Assembly: GCF_914484835.1 (NCBI RefSeq)
Contig: NZ_CAJZAR010000037.1
Coordinates: forward strand, 186,001-250,000
Direction: 5' to 3'
Length of the DNA stretch: 64,000 nucleotides
From: Paraburkholderia tropica
GTDB taxonomy: Bacteria; Pseudomonadota; Gammaproteobacteria; Burkholderiales; Burkholderiaceae
The position numbers and the translations under genes were made by a program. How positions within the stretch are numbered: position 1 is the first letter of the stretch; every line of letters starts with the position of its first letter. The notes below the pieces were generated by a model. The model searched no databases. It was not told where the DNA came from and saw only the letters and a list, made by a program, of their open reading frames with translations. This document shows, piece by piece, positions 52,969 to 61,680 of the stretch.

Positions 52969-55392
52969 ATGAGCGAAGCGAACGAAATCGACCTAAAGGC
53001 GCGCGCACGCGCTTTGCGCGAGCGCCTCGGCCAGCACGTCGCCCCGGCCGGCCTCTACGAACAGCTGAAACAGCGCCCCTTCGCGGGCAGCGTACGCTGC
53101 AACGTCTCGCGCCTCGAAGCGGGCGACTGGGCCGAAGTCGTGCTCGACTACGAGGTGGGCTCGTCGGGCATCGCCGACGGCGGCTGGCTCAAGGCGACCT
53201 TCAAGTTCTATTCCGACTGGGCGCTGTTCCAGACGAGCGACCCGAGCGCCGCGAACTACATCAGCGCGGAATATCATGCGGCGCCGCTGGTGCCGGGACA
53301 GAGTCCCGCCACGGTGCAGGCGCTGAATGTGCGCTTCGACCAGAAGGGACACGAGCGGCCCTATCAGAAAGCCGTGATCGTCGATGTCGTCGACGGCTAT
53401 CTGAACGCGGGCGACCGCATCGTCATTCGACTCGGCGACCGGCGGCGCGGTCCGGGCACGCGCATCCAGACGTTTGCGGAAGACAACTTCCGCTTCCGTC
53501 TCTATGTCGATCCGTTGGGCACTTCGCGCTTCGTCGCGGTGCCCGGCGACATTTCGATCGACATTCAGGCGGGCGCGCCGTCCGACGTGCTGCTCAACGG
53601 TCCGCGTTTCGTGCGGCCCGGCGAGCGCGCGCCGTTTCGCCTGGTGTTGCAGGATCGTTGGGGCAATGCGTGCCGCGACCTCGGCGCGCGCGCGAACGTG
53701 GTGCCTGTGGTCGCGCGCGTGAGCGCCCGCGACGCGAACGGCGAAACGGTTTATGAGCGCGAGCATGCCGTACCTGCGCAGGACTTCGCGACGCTCGCGC
53801 TCGACGACCTGCCCACCGGGGCCGGTACGCTGCACATCGTCGCGGATGTTCCCGCGCACCCCGGCATCCGCGCGGCCGAGGCCTGGTTGACCGTCGATGC
53901 CGCGCTGCCCGCGCCACGCGCGCTCTACGCGGACCTGCACGTGCACGCGCACGACACGGTCGGCACCAACAGCCCGGCCTACAACGCGCAGTACGCGCGC
54001 GACATCGGCGGCATCGACGTGCTCGGCTATACCGCCAACGACTTCCAGATCACCGATGCGAACTGGCAGCTTGGCGTGGAGGCGGTAGAACACTTCAACG
54101 AGCCTGGCCGCTTCGTGGTCTATCCGGTGCAGGAATGGTGCGGCAGTTCGACGGCGGGCGGCGATCACAACGTCGTGTTTCTCGGCGACGAGCGACCGGG
54201 CTTTCCGTACAACGCACGCGGCGAGCACAACCGCACGCTCGTCTGGAACGAGGATATGAAGGGCAACGCGGTCGAACTCGGACGCTGGCCCGTCGAGGAG
54301 TTGTGGGACGCCTACGCCGACGACGCCGAACACCATCTCGTGATGCCGCACGTGGGTGGCCGCCGCTATATCCCGGACTGGCATCATCCGCAGCTCGAAC
54401 GGCTGGTCGAGATCGCGTCGACGTGGGGCCATTTCGGTTGGCTCTATCAGGACGTGATCGCGCGCGGCTATCAGCTCGGCGTCGCGGCGAGCGGCGACGA
54501 GCATCGTGGACGTCCCGGCGGCGGCGCACCCGGCGTGCAGGTCTTCGGCGTGCATGGTGGCCTGACGGGCGTGCTGGCCGACTCGCTCGACCGGCGCACG
54601 GTCGCTCAGGCGCTGCGCGCGCGCCATACGTGGGCGACCACCGGCGAGCACAGTGCGCTGCTCGTGCACAGCGGCGACCACCGGCAAGGCGATGCGTTCA
54701 CGCAGCGCGGCCCGGCCACGCTCGACTACCGCCTGCTCGGCCGCGCGGGCTGGGAATACGTCGCGGCCTACGATCACAACGGCCTGCTCTGGGAGCGCAA
54801 TCTGCACGAAGAACTCGGTTACGCGGACCGCCTGATTCGCGTGCGCTGGGGCGGCGCACGCATTCGCGATCGCTATCGCTGGGCCGCGTGGCGCGGCCGC
54901 ATCTGCATTCTCAACGGCACGATCCACAACTTCGGGTCGCACGGTTTCGAGCACGTAGAAGAATCGGCGTGGCGCACCGGCGCGACCGACATCGAGTTCA
55001 GCAGCGATACCTACGGCGACGCGGACAGCATCGAGATTGACGTCAGCAATCTGGCCTCCGCGACGATCGTGATCGAAGGCACGATCGATGGTTTCGTGAA
55101 GGTCGGCGACCCGCTCGCGGGCAATCCGTTCGCGCATGCGCCGACGTTCCGATTCGAGATTCGCGGCGCGGATCTGCTCGCCCAGGGCAGCGCCACGCAT
55201 GCGCTCGGCGGCACGGAATTGTTCGTCGCGGTGGAGCGGCTGACCGATCGGCCGTTACCGGTCGACCTGGCGGGCAGTATCAAGATCGACGCGAAAAACG
55301 CGCCCTTCGGTTTTCGCCCGGTGTACTTCTTCGGGCGGCAACGCGACGACAGCAAAGTGTGGTCGTCAGCGCAGTTCATCACGTTCGAGTGA
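52969..55392 (+). CDS. CehA/McbA-like PHP-domain metallohydrolase, 807 aa
   Basis: A long N-terminal beta-rich part (1-320) precedes a PHP-type metal site: YADLHVHAHDTVGTNS (about 322-337), the Glu in YPVQEWCGS, GGDHNVVFLG, VMPHVGGRRY, and AASGDEHRGRPGG with HTWATTGEH. This order matches the CehA/McbA (DUF3604-like) group, which includes carbamate (carbaryl) hydrolases. A further beta domain follows to the C-terminus. No signal peptide is seen. With the GntR gene and the carrier it forms a small uptake-and-hydrolysis unit. The substrate is unknown; an anionic ester, amide or carbamate is my guess. Confidence 0.8.
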   Translation: MSEANEIDLKARARALRERLGQHVAPAGLYEQLKQRPFAGSVRCNVSRLEAGDWAEVVLDYEVGSSGIADGGWLKATFKFYSDWALFQTSDPSAANYISAEYHAAPLVPGQSPATVQALNVRFDQKGHERPYQKAVIVDVVDGYLNAGDRIVIRLGDRRRGPGTRIQTFAEDNFRFRLYVDPLGTSRFVAVPGDISIDIQAGAPSDVLLNGPRFVRPGERAPFRLVLQDRWGNACRDLGARANVVPVVARVSARDANGETVYEREHAVPAQDFATLALDDLPTGAGTLHIVADVPAHPGIRAAEAWLTVDAALPAPRALYADLHVHAHDTVGTNSPAYNAQYARDIGGIDVLGYTANDFQITDANWQLGVEAVEHFNEPGRFVVYPVQEWCGSSTAGGDHNVVFLGDERPGFPYNARGEHNRTLVWNEDMKGNAVELGRWPVEELWDAYADDAEHHLVMPHVGGRRYIPDWHHPQLERLVEIASTWGHFGWLYQDVIARGYQLGVAASGDEHRGRPGGGAPGVQVFGVHGGLTGVLADSLDRRTVAQALRARHTWATTGEHSALLVHSGDHRQGDAFTQRGPATLDYRLLGRAGWEYVAAYDHNGLLWERNLHEELGYADRLIRVRWGGARIRDRYRWAAWRGRICILNGTIHNFGSHGFEHVEESAWRTGATDIEFSSDTYGDADSIEIDVSNLASATIVIEGTIDGFVKVGDPLAGNPFAHAPTFRFEIRGADLLAQGSATHALGGTELFVAVERLTDRPLPVDLAGSIKIDAKNAPFGFRPVYFFGRQRDDSKVWSSAQFITFE

Positions 55393-55548
55393 CCGTGTGC
55401 GGGCCGATGTCGCCCGGGAGTGGACGATCGACTGCATCGTGCCATTCATTGACAATCAAGGGGCGGGGATAAAGCTTATGGAAGGAATCTATGCACACCT
55501 ACTCTGAAAGCGAACGGCGCGAACAGTGGCCAACCTCCAACCGCGCCC

Positions 55549-55773
55549 GTGTGGTTCAAGCGGCTCGAACGTCTAGAAGGTGAGGTTCAAAGGGCTGCCG
55601 AGAAATTGAAAGACAAGGCCACTTCGGGCCTGGCCCGGACTCACCGGAAAATTTCGCGAGAATCAAAACGAACCCCACTCAAGGTCCCGCGAACTCTTGT
55701 CAGCAGGCTGGATGAACAACAAGAGTTCGCTGCCAATCAACTACGGACTTATCGGAGATTTCCCTCGTTATAG
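55549..55773 (+). CDS. doubtful hypothetical, 74 aa
   Basis: A basic, helical frame (LERLEGEVQRAAEKLKDKA) read from GTG 55549, without a clear ribosome site. The frame is open upstream but has no ATG. It touches the SDR remnant on the other strand. It may be a gene fragment. Confidence 0.22.
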   Translation: MWFKRLERLEGEVQRAAEKLKDKATSGLARTHRKISRESKRTPLKVPRTLVSRLDEQQEFAANQLRTYRRFPSL

Positions 55774-56030
55774 CGTTGTAGTGACGCCGCCATCGACATA
55801 GAGCACATGCCCATTTACGAAATTTGATGCATCGCTAGCCAGGAAAATCGCCGCGCCTGCGAGGTCCTCGACATTTCCCCATCGGCGTGAGGGCGTCCGA
55901 CCAATCAGCCAGTTGCTGAACGCCGCGTCGTCAACCAACGCCTTCGTCAGTTCAGTCTTGAAGTAGCCCGGTCCAAGACCGTTGACCTGAATCCCATGCT
56001 GGCCCCAGTCAATCGCCATCCGCAGATTCC
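55768..56030 (-). pseudogene. SDR remnant, gluconate 5-dehydrogenase-like C-terminus
   Basis: The minus strand reads MAIDWGQHGIQVNGLGPGYF, then TELTKALVDDAAFSNWL and NFVNGHVLYVDGGVTTTL, the last 85 or so residues of a gluconate 5-dehydrogenase-type SDR. The nucleotide-binding half and the catalytic Tyr are gone. Upstream (56030-56110) is short sequence of different character, ending in GTGTGCGCGGATACCCC, that looks like the end of an insertion element. An insertion or deletion event probably removed the front of the gene. Confidence 0.75.
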
Positions 56031-56117
56031 GGCCTTCCCGCAGACTTTTTTGTCTCTGAACAGGGTTTTCGTCGCTCCCGCAGACTTTAGTGTGCGCGGA
56101 TACCCCAAAAAATAACT

Positions 56118-56150
56118 TTGACAAACACTCTTAAGATATATATCTTAAGA
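56118..56150 (+). promoter_or_regulatory. promoter with overlapping 22-bp palindrome (PadR autoregulation)
   Basis: TTGACA (56118-56123), 17 bases, then TATCTT (56141-56146) form a strong promoter 35-40 bases upstream of the padR-type gene. The perfect palindrome at 56129-56150 (TCTTAAGATAT and its mirror) covers the spacer and the -10 box, the expected place for a repressor. A third copy of the half-site (TTTTAAGA) follows at 56155-56162. Confidence 0.75.
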
Positions 56151-56184
56151 CATGTTTTAAGACACTCAGAGACAAGGAGGCCCC

Positions 56185-57036
56185 ATGCGCCACCCTCATC
56201 ACGCGTCCGGTCATCACGGACACCCCGCACATCACGGCCGTCGGGGCCGTCACGGCCAGCCGGAGCGCGAATTCGCCGACCGCCGCCGCGAAACGCTCGA
56301 CCCTTCGGAACGCGCCGGGCGCACCGAATCCGCTGAAGACCGCTTCAACGCCGGCCGCCACGGCTTCAACGCCGCCCGCTTCGCCCTGCACCATCCGCTG
56401 CACGCGCTGCGTCACGCAATGGGCCGTCATCGCGGCGGCGAAGGCCCCGGTGATTTCAGCGAGGGCTTCGGCCGCGGCGGCGGTTTCGGCAATTTCGGCG
56501 ACGGCGACGGTTTCGGCCGCGGCCGCAAGTTCAGCTCGGAAGACCTGCAGCTGATGCTGCTCGTGCTGCTCGCCGAGCGCCCGAGCCACGGCTACGAGCT
56601 GATCAAGGCGCTCGACGCGCGCTCGAACGGCTTCTACAGCCCGAGCCCCGGCATGGTCTATCCGGCGCTCACGTATCTCGAAGAACTCGGCTATGTGAGC
56701 GTGACGCTCGAAGGCAACCGCAAGCGCTACGAGCTGTCCGACGAAGGCCGCCAGTATCTGGATGCCAATCGCGAACGCGCCGACCTGATCCTCGCCAAGC
56801 TCACGCATTTCGGCCGCAAGATGGAAGTCATGCGCCGCGCGCTCGCGGGCGAAGATCCGTCGGACGGCACGGGCTGGGTGCGCGAGCTGATCGAGGCGCG
56901 CCGCGCGCTCAAGCGCGCGCTGCTGCGCCGAACCGACGTCGCGCCCGACGAGCAGCGCCGCATCGCGGCGATCCTCGCGCGCGCCACTCAGGAAATCGAA
57001 GGCAGCAACGGCGGCGGAGAGAACAGCGGCGCCTGA
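56185..57036 (+). CDS. PadR-family regulator with His/Gly-rich N-terminus (YqjI type)
   Basis: A 283-residue protein. The first 40 residues are His-rich (HPHHASGHHGHPAHHG) and a Gly/Phe-rich linker runs to about 115. The PadR winged helix follows (EDLQLMLLVLLAERPSHGYE, FYSPSPGMVYPALTYLEELG) with a C-terminal helical region. This layout is that of E. coli YqjI, a nickel-binding repressor of the adjacent yqjH ferric reductase gene. The next gene here is a YqjH-type reductase, 51 bases away. A metal-responsive repressor is therefore likely; which metal is not certain. Confidence 0.88.
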   Translation: MRHPHHASGHHGHPAHHGRRGRHGQPEREFADRRRETLDPSERAGRTESAEDRFNAGRHGFNAARFALHHPLHALRHAMGRHRGGEGPGDFSEGFGRGGGFGNFGDGDGFGRGRKFSSEDLQLMLLVLLAERPSHGYELIKALDARSNGFYSPSPGMVYPALTYLEELGYVSVTLEGNRKRYELSDEGRQYLDANRERADLILAKLTHFGRKMEVMRRALAGEDPSDGTGWVRELIEARRALKRALLRRTDVAPDEQRRIAAILARATQEIEGSNGGGENSGA

Positions 57037-57087
57037 CGCCCCCTTCTCGTTCCCCGTCGATCGACCGCCCCAACATCGGAGTCAAAG

Positions 57088-57897
57088 ATGCAGAATCAAA
57101 GCAATCTCGAAGTCGTCCGCGTGCGACATCCGCTCAAGTTCCGCCTGCTGCGCGTGGTGCGCGTCGAGGCGCTGTCGTCCGCGCTCGTGCGCGTCACGCT
57201 CACGGGCGATCTCAGCGACTTCGTGTCGGCGTCGTTCGACGATCACGTGAAGGTGTTCTTCCCGCCCGAGGGCGCGAACCAGCCGGTGCTGCCGAGTCTC
57301 GGTCCCGACGGCATCGTGTTTCCCGAAGGCGTCGAGCGGCCCGCCGCGCGCGATTACACGCCGCGCCGCTTCGACCCGGTCGCCAACGAGCTCGATATCG
57401 AGTTCGCGCTGCACGAAGCCGGTCCCGCTACGGCGTGGGCCGCGCAGGCGCAGCCCGGCCAGTATCTCGGCGTCGGCGGCCCGCGCGGTTCGATGGTGAT
57501 TCCCACGGGCTTCGACTGGCATCTGCTGATCGGCGACGAAACCGCCCTGCCCGCGATCCAGCGCCGCCTGAGCGAGCTGCCCGCCGGCGCGCGCGTGGCC
57601 GTGGTCGCCGAAGTGGCGAACCCCGCGGCGCGCATCGAACTGCCGACCGAAGCCGATCTCTACGCGACCTGGTGCTATCGTGAGGAATCCGAATCGGCAA
57701 ACCCGCTCGTCGATGCAGTCGGCGAAGTCTGGTTGCCGCCCGGCGACGGCTACGTGTGGGCCGCGGGCGAAGCCTCGGTAATCCGCGCGGTACGCGCGCA
57801 TCTGTGCAACGAGCGCGGCGTCGACAAGAAGCGCATTCGCGCATCGGCGTACTGGCGGCGCGGCGCGCAGGCCGCGCACGAAACGATCGACGATTGA
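57088..57897 (+). CDS. siderophore-interacting protein / ferric-chelate reductase (YqjH type)
   Basis: A 269-residue ferredoxin-reductase-like flavoprotein of the SIP family. The FAD motif RDYTPRRFDP (about 90-99) and the NAD(P)H-binding region LLIGDETALPAIQRRLSELP are clear, and WAAGEASVIRAVRAHLCNE and ASAYWRRG are family hallmarks. It reduces ferric siderophores in the cytoplasm. It is cotranscribed with the His-rich PadR regulator. Confidence 0.92.
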   Translation: MQNQSNLEVVRVRHPLKFRLLRVVRVEALSSALVRVTLTGDLSDFVSASFDDHVKVFFPPEGANQPVLPSLGPDGIVFPEGVERPAARDYTPRRFDPVANELDIEFALHEAGPATAWAAQAQPGQYLGVGGPRGSMVIPTGFDWHLLIGDETALPAIQRRLSELPAGARVAVVAEVANPAARIELPTEADLYATWCYREESESANPLVDAVGEVWLPPGDGYVWAAGEASVIRAVRAHLCNERGVDKKRIRASAYWRRGAQAAHETIDD

Positions 57898-57927
57898 TTC
57901 ACCGTCGATTGCCGATCGTCGAAACCC

Positions 57928-57965
57928 GCGCGCGCGGCCCCGCACTTTCGCGGGGCCGCGCGCGC
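57928..57965. terminator. 16-bp GC hairpin after the ferric reductase gene
   Basis: GCGCGCGCGGCCCCGC (57928-57943) pairs perfectly with 57950-57965 across the loop ACTTTC. No T tract follows (TTGAACAAGG), so it is not a classical terminator; it probably separates the reductase transcript from the MFS gene at 57983. Confidence 0.55.
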
Positions 57966-57982
57966 TTGAACAAGGTCCCTGA

Positions 57983-59248
57983 ATGACCCTAACGCTTAAT
58001 CCGCTGCGCGAACGCACGCTGCTCTGGCTGCTCGCGCTCACGCAGTTCACCATCATCATGGACTTCATGGTGATGATGCCGCTCGGCCCGCAGATCATGG
58101 ACGCGTTCGCGATCACGCCCGCGATGTTCGCGACGGCCGTGTCGGCGTATTCGTTGTGCTCGGGCTTGTCCGGGCTGTTCGCGGCCACCTATATCGACCG
58201 CTTCGACCGGCGCCGTCTGCTACAGGTCTCGTATGCGCTGTTCGCGCTCTCGAACCTCGCCTGCGCGTTCGCGACGAACTTTCATCTGCTGCTGTTCGCG
58301 CGCGCGTTCGCGGGTCTCACGGGCGGCGTGCTCGGCTCCATCGTGATGGCGATCGTCAGCGACGTGATTCCGGTGCAGCGCCGCGGCGCAGCGACCGGCG
58401 TGATCATGATGGGCTTCTCGATGGCCGCGATCGCGGGCGTGCCGGCCGGCATCGTGCTCGGCGCGCACTTCGGCTGGAGCGCGCCGTTCCTGCTGCTCGT
58501 CGTGCTCTCGGCCGTGATCTGGGTGGCGGGTTCGCGCGTGATTCCGCCGCTCACGGAGCACGTCGACCGCGACACGCCGCTCGGCGAAATCGTGCCGCGT
58601 CTGTGGCAGTTGCTCACGCTGCCGCGCCATATGAAGGCGTTCGCGCTCACCTTCACGATGATGTGCGCGCACATGCTCGTGATCCCGTTCATCTCGCCGA
58701 TGCTGGTCGCCAACTACGGCGTCGCGCCCGAGCAGCTGTCGTGGCTCTATGTAGCGGGCGGCGCGTCGACGTTCCTGACGGCGCGCGCGGTCGGCCGTCT
58801 CGCGGATCGCTACGGCAAGCGCCGCGTGTTCCGCGTGATGGCGCTCGTGTCGATCGCGCCGGTGCTGTTCGTCACGCATCTGCCGGTGCTGCCGTTCATC
58901 GTGATGGTCGGCTTCTTCGCGGTGTTCATGATCGCGCTGTCGAGCCGCATGGTGCCGATGCAGGCGCTGCTCACGACGATTCCCGAGCCCGCGCGGCGCG
59001 GCGCGTTCCTGAGCGCAAACAATGCGGTGCAGGCGCTGGGCACGGGTATTGGTGCATGGGTCGGCGGGCTGCTGCTGCAGAACGGTCCGCACGGCACGAT
59101 TATCGGCTTCGGCTACAACGGCTGGCTCGCGGCGGCGCTGGCCGTGGTGGCGGTGCTGTGGGTCGGCAAGGTGCGTGGGTTCGGCGATGAAACGGGCGAT
59201 GATGCCGAGCATCGCGCGCCAGACGCGGGCGCAGCGGCCAAGGCCTGA
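57983..59248 (+). CDS. MFS transporter, DHA1-type exporter
   Basis: A 421-residue 12-helix MFS protein. Its N-terminal motif (MDFMVMMPLGPQIMDAF) and the loop TYIDRFDRRRLLQVSYALFA are typical of DHA1 drug or sugar exporters. The ATG at 57983 lies 18 bases after a large hairpin. Substrate unknown. A metal-chelate or siderophore role from the neighbours is possible but not shown. Confidence 0.9.
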   Translation: MTLTLNPLRERTLLWLLALTQFTIIMDFMVMMPLGPQIMDAFAITPAMFATAVSAYSLCSGLSGLFAATYIDRFDRRRLLQVSYALFALSNLACAFATNFHLLLFARAFAGLTGGVLGSIVMAIVSDVIPVQRRGAATGVIMMGFSMAAIAGVPAGIVLGAHFGWSAPFLLLVVLSAVIWVAGSRVIPPLTEHVDRDTPLGEIVPRLWQLLTLPRHMKAFALTFTMMCAHMLVIPFISPMLVANYGVAPEQLSWLYVAGGASTFLTARAVGRLADRYGKRRVFRVMALVSIAPVLFVTHLPVLPFIVMVGFFAVFMIALSSRMVPMQALLTTIPEPARRGAFLSANNAVQALGTGIGAWVGGLLLQNGPHGTIIGFGYNGWLAAALAVVAVLWVGKVRGFGDETGDDAEHRAPDAGAAAKA

Positions 59249-59270
59249 TCCAACTTTTACGACGCCCATG

Positions 59271-59310
59271 AAAAAACGCGCGGCGGACTCGATGTCCGCC
59301 GCGCGTTCTT
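59271..59310 (-). terminator. bidirectional rho-independent terminator
   Basis: AACGCGCGGCGGA (59275-59287) pairs with its complement (59295-59307) around a 7-base loop. On the minus strand six Ts follow (59276-59271), so it terminates the aroG-type gene well; on the plus strand the tail is only TTCTTT. The two genes converge here. Confidence 0.85.
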
Positions 59311-59334
59311 TGACGTCCAGGCCAACCGCGCCGC

Positions 59335-60480
59335 TTACCCCGCCCGCGCCTTCCTGCGCGCGCGCACCGCTTCCGCGAGCCCATCCAGCACGGGCTCGGT
59401 TTGCGCCCAGCTGATGCACGCATCGGTGATCGACACGCCGCGCTTGAGCGGCACGCCCGGCTGTTGATCCTGGCGCCCTTCTTCCAGATGGCTCTCGATC
59501 ATCACGCCGACGATGCGCGCATCGCCGCCCTTCAACTGTTCGCCGATATCGCGCGCGACATCGATCTGACGCTGATGCTGCTTGCTCGAATTCGCGTGCG
59601 AGCAGTCGATCATCACTTCCTCGCGCAGCCCCGCCTTCGTCAGCGAAGCGCAGCACGCGGCCACCGACGCCGCGTCGTAATTCGGCCCGCTCTTGCCGCC
59701 GCGCAGAATCACGTGGCACGCGTCGTTGCCGCGCGTTTCGAAGATTGCGGCCATGCCCATCTTCGTCATGCCCATGAACGCGTGGCTCGCGCTCGCGGCC
59801 ACGATGGCGTCCGCCGCGACCTGCACGCCGCCGTCGGTGCCGTTCTTGAAGCCGATCGGGCAGGACAGCCCCGACGCCAGTTGCCGATGGCTCTGGCTCT
59901 CCGTCGTGCGCGCGCCGATCGCGCCCCACGCCACCAGATCGGCGATGTATTGCGGGCTCAGCAGGTCGAGGAATTCGGTGCCGGTCGGCAGGCCGAGCGC
60001 GTTGATGTCGAGCAGCAGCTCACGCGCCTTGCGCAGACCTTCGTTGATGCGGAAGCTGCCGTCCAGACGCGGATCGTTGATATAGCCCTTCCAGCCCACC
60101 GTCGTGCGCGGCTTCTCGAAGTAGACACGCATCACGATCAGCAGATCGTCCTTCAGCGTGTCGGCCTTCGCCTTGAGCAGCTTCGCGTATTCGATGGCCT
60201 GGTCGTGGTCGTGGATCGAGCACGGGCCGACCACGATCACGAGGCGGTCGTCGCGCTGCGCGAGCACCTCGGCGATCTGCGCGCGGCTCGTTTCGACGAG
60301 CGTCTGCGTGCTCTGCGGCACCGGCAGTTCGTCGAGCAGCAGCGCGGGCGAAATGAGCGGACGCACGGCGCCGATGCGCACGTCGTCGATGCGGGTGGTG
60401 TCCTGGGTGGCGTCGGCAAAGCCGACTTCCTGGTCGTGCTGCGGGTTGTCGATACGGCTCAAGGTGCTCTCCAGTCTCAT
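59335..60480 (-). CDS. aroG: 3-deoxy-7-phosphoheptulonate synthase, class I (AroG type)
   Basis: A 381-residue class I DAHP synthase, first step of aromatic amino-acid synthesis (phosphoenolpyruvate plus erythrose 4-phosphate). Motifs: VVGPCSIHDHDQAIEYAKLL (metal-binding Cys), MRVYFEKPRTTVGWKGYIND, GARTTESQSHRQLASGLSCP, and DCSHANSSKQHQRQ. The feedback-type N-terminal extension is present. Which of AroF/AroG/AroH it matches in inhibitor specificity cannot be told. Single gene between two terminators. Confidence 0.95.
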   Translation of the reverse strand: MRLESTLSRIDNPQHDQEVGFADATQDTTRIDDVRIGAVRPLISPALLLDELPVPQSTQTLVETSRAQIAEVLAQRDDRLVIVVGPCSIHDHDQAIEYAKLLKAKADTLKDDLLIVMRVYFEKPRTTVGWKGYINDPRLDGSFRINEGLRKARELLLDINALGLPTGTEFLDLLSPQYIADLVAWGAIGARTTESQSHRQLASGLSCPIGFKNGTDGGVQVAADAIVAASASHAFMGMTKMGMAAIFETRGNDACHVILRGGKSGPNYDAASVAACCASLTKAGLREEVMIDCSHANSSKQHQRQIDVARDIGEQLKGGDARIVGVMIESHLEEGRQDQQPGVPLKRGVSITDACISWAQTEPVLDGLAEAVRARRKARAG

Positions 60481-60593
60481 GCAACGCCTGCGCTTTCCAT
60501 GCAGATTTCGTGCAGATGAAGCGGACGCGGCGCACGCGTCTCGCGGGGGACAAGCCGCGATTATCGCATCTGCCGCATCTTCGCCGTAAACGA

Positions 60594-60620
60594 AACGAGG
60601 CGGCTCGCGGCCGCCTCGTT
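60594..60620 (-). terminator. terminator of the desaturase-family gene
   Basis: AACGAGGCGGC (60594-60604) pairs with GCCGCCTCGTT (60610-60620) around TCGCG. On the minus strand the stem is followed by TCGTTTACGG, a short T-containing tail. It lies 38 bases after the desaturase stop and 114 bases before the aroG start. Confidence 0.65.
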
Positions 60621-60657
60621 GTGTGTTTGCGTCACATGAACGCGAAAGCGCACAGGC

Positions 60658-61665
60658 TCAGTTCGCCGTGCCGCCCATCGGATAGCCCTTGCCCGCCAGC
60701 CGCTTCGCGATGCGCACGAGCGCGAGCCACTGCTGGGCCATCAGGCCTTCGCCGTAGTTCACGCCCTTGCCCTGCGGCGCGGGAAGCTGGTCGCGGATGC
60801 CCGTGGGTTCCAGCGTCTTGTCCCAGGACGCCGTGCGGAACATCACGTCCCACCACGAAAACAGCACGCCGAAGTTGCAGCCGTAGCGCGTGCCTTCGTG
60901 ACCATAGCCAATCGCGTGATGGCGGCGATGAAACGCCGGGCTCACGAGCATGCGCTCCAGCACCCAGCCGTAGTCGAGCCGCGCGTTCACGTGCTGCACG
61001 GCCTGCAGGAAGTTGCTCACCGCGATCAGCACGACGAACTGCGCGGGCGGCACGCCGATGAACAGCGAAATGGCCGCGAAGAACGCCGCCTGCACGATGT
61101 CGTCGAGAAAATGATTGCGATCGTCACACCAGAGCGACATCTGCTGCTGGCTATGGTGCACCGCGTGCAGTTCCCACCACACGCCGAAGCGATGCTGCCA
61201 GCGGTGATACCAGTAACCCGCGAAATCGAGCACGACCAGATAGATCACGAACGAGACGTAGGGCTTGTCGGTCACGCCGGGCCAGAGGCTGTCCACTTCG
61301 ATGTTCGGAATATTGTGGATCGCCATCGCGCTCTGCAGCCGGTTGAACAGCGGCGTGAGCATGAAGAAGAACGCCATGTTCAGAATGCCGAGCTTCGCGA
61401 TCCACGTGTACCAGACGTCGGCGCGCAGCGCCTTGCGGTCCTGCCACGCTTCGGCCGGGCGCAGCGCTTCGAGCGGACGCAGCAGCACGTAGGTCAGCAG
61501 GATTTCGAGCACGCCGACGATCACCCAGTAGAGCGCGTCGTAGGTGTCCTCGTCGTAGCCCATCAGGCCGACCTTGTAGAAGATCGGCTGCACGACGTCC
61601 ACGTAGACGAGCGTCTGCAGCCACGAAACGAGGTTGTCGGCCTGCGAAAGCAGCGTGTCAAGCAT
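60658..61665 (-). CDS. sterol desaturase / fatty acid hydroxylase superfamily protein
   Basis: A 335-residue integral membrane protein with the di-iron histidine clusters of the family: HRWQHRF (HxxxH), HAVHHSQ, a middle NHF region and HRRHHAIGYGH. About five membrane segments. These enzymes hydroxylate or desaturate lipids with O2; the substrate here is unknown. It is 15 bases downstream of the beta-propeller gene and likely cotranscribed. Confidence 0.9.
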   Translation of the reverse strand: MLDTLLSQADNLVSWLQTLVYVDVVQPIFYKVGLMGYDEDTYDALYWVIVGVLEILLTYVLLRPLEALRPAEAWQDRKALRADVWYTWIAKLGILNMAFFFMLTPLFNRLQSAMAIHNIPNIEVDSLWPGVTDKPYVSFVIYLVVLDFAGYWYHRWQHRFGVWWELHAVHHSQQQMSLWCDDRNHFLDDIVQAAFFAAISLFIGVPPAQFVVLIAVSNFLQAVQHVNARLDYGWVLERMLVSPAFHRRHHAIGYGHEGTRYGCNFGVLFSWWDVMFRTASWDKTLEPTGIRDQLPAPQGKGVNYGEGLMAQQWLALVRIAKRLAGKGYPMGGTAN

Positions 61666-61680
61666 CGGGACTCCCGCTCG

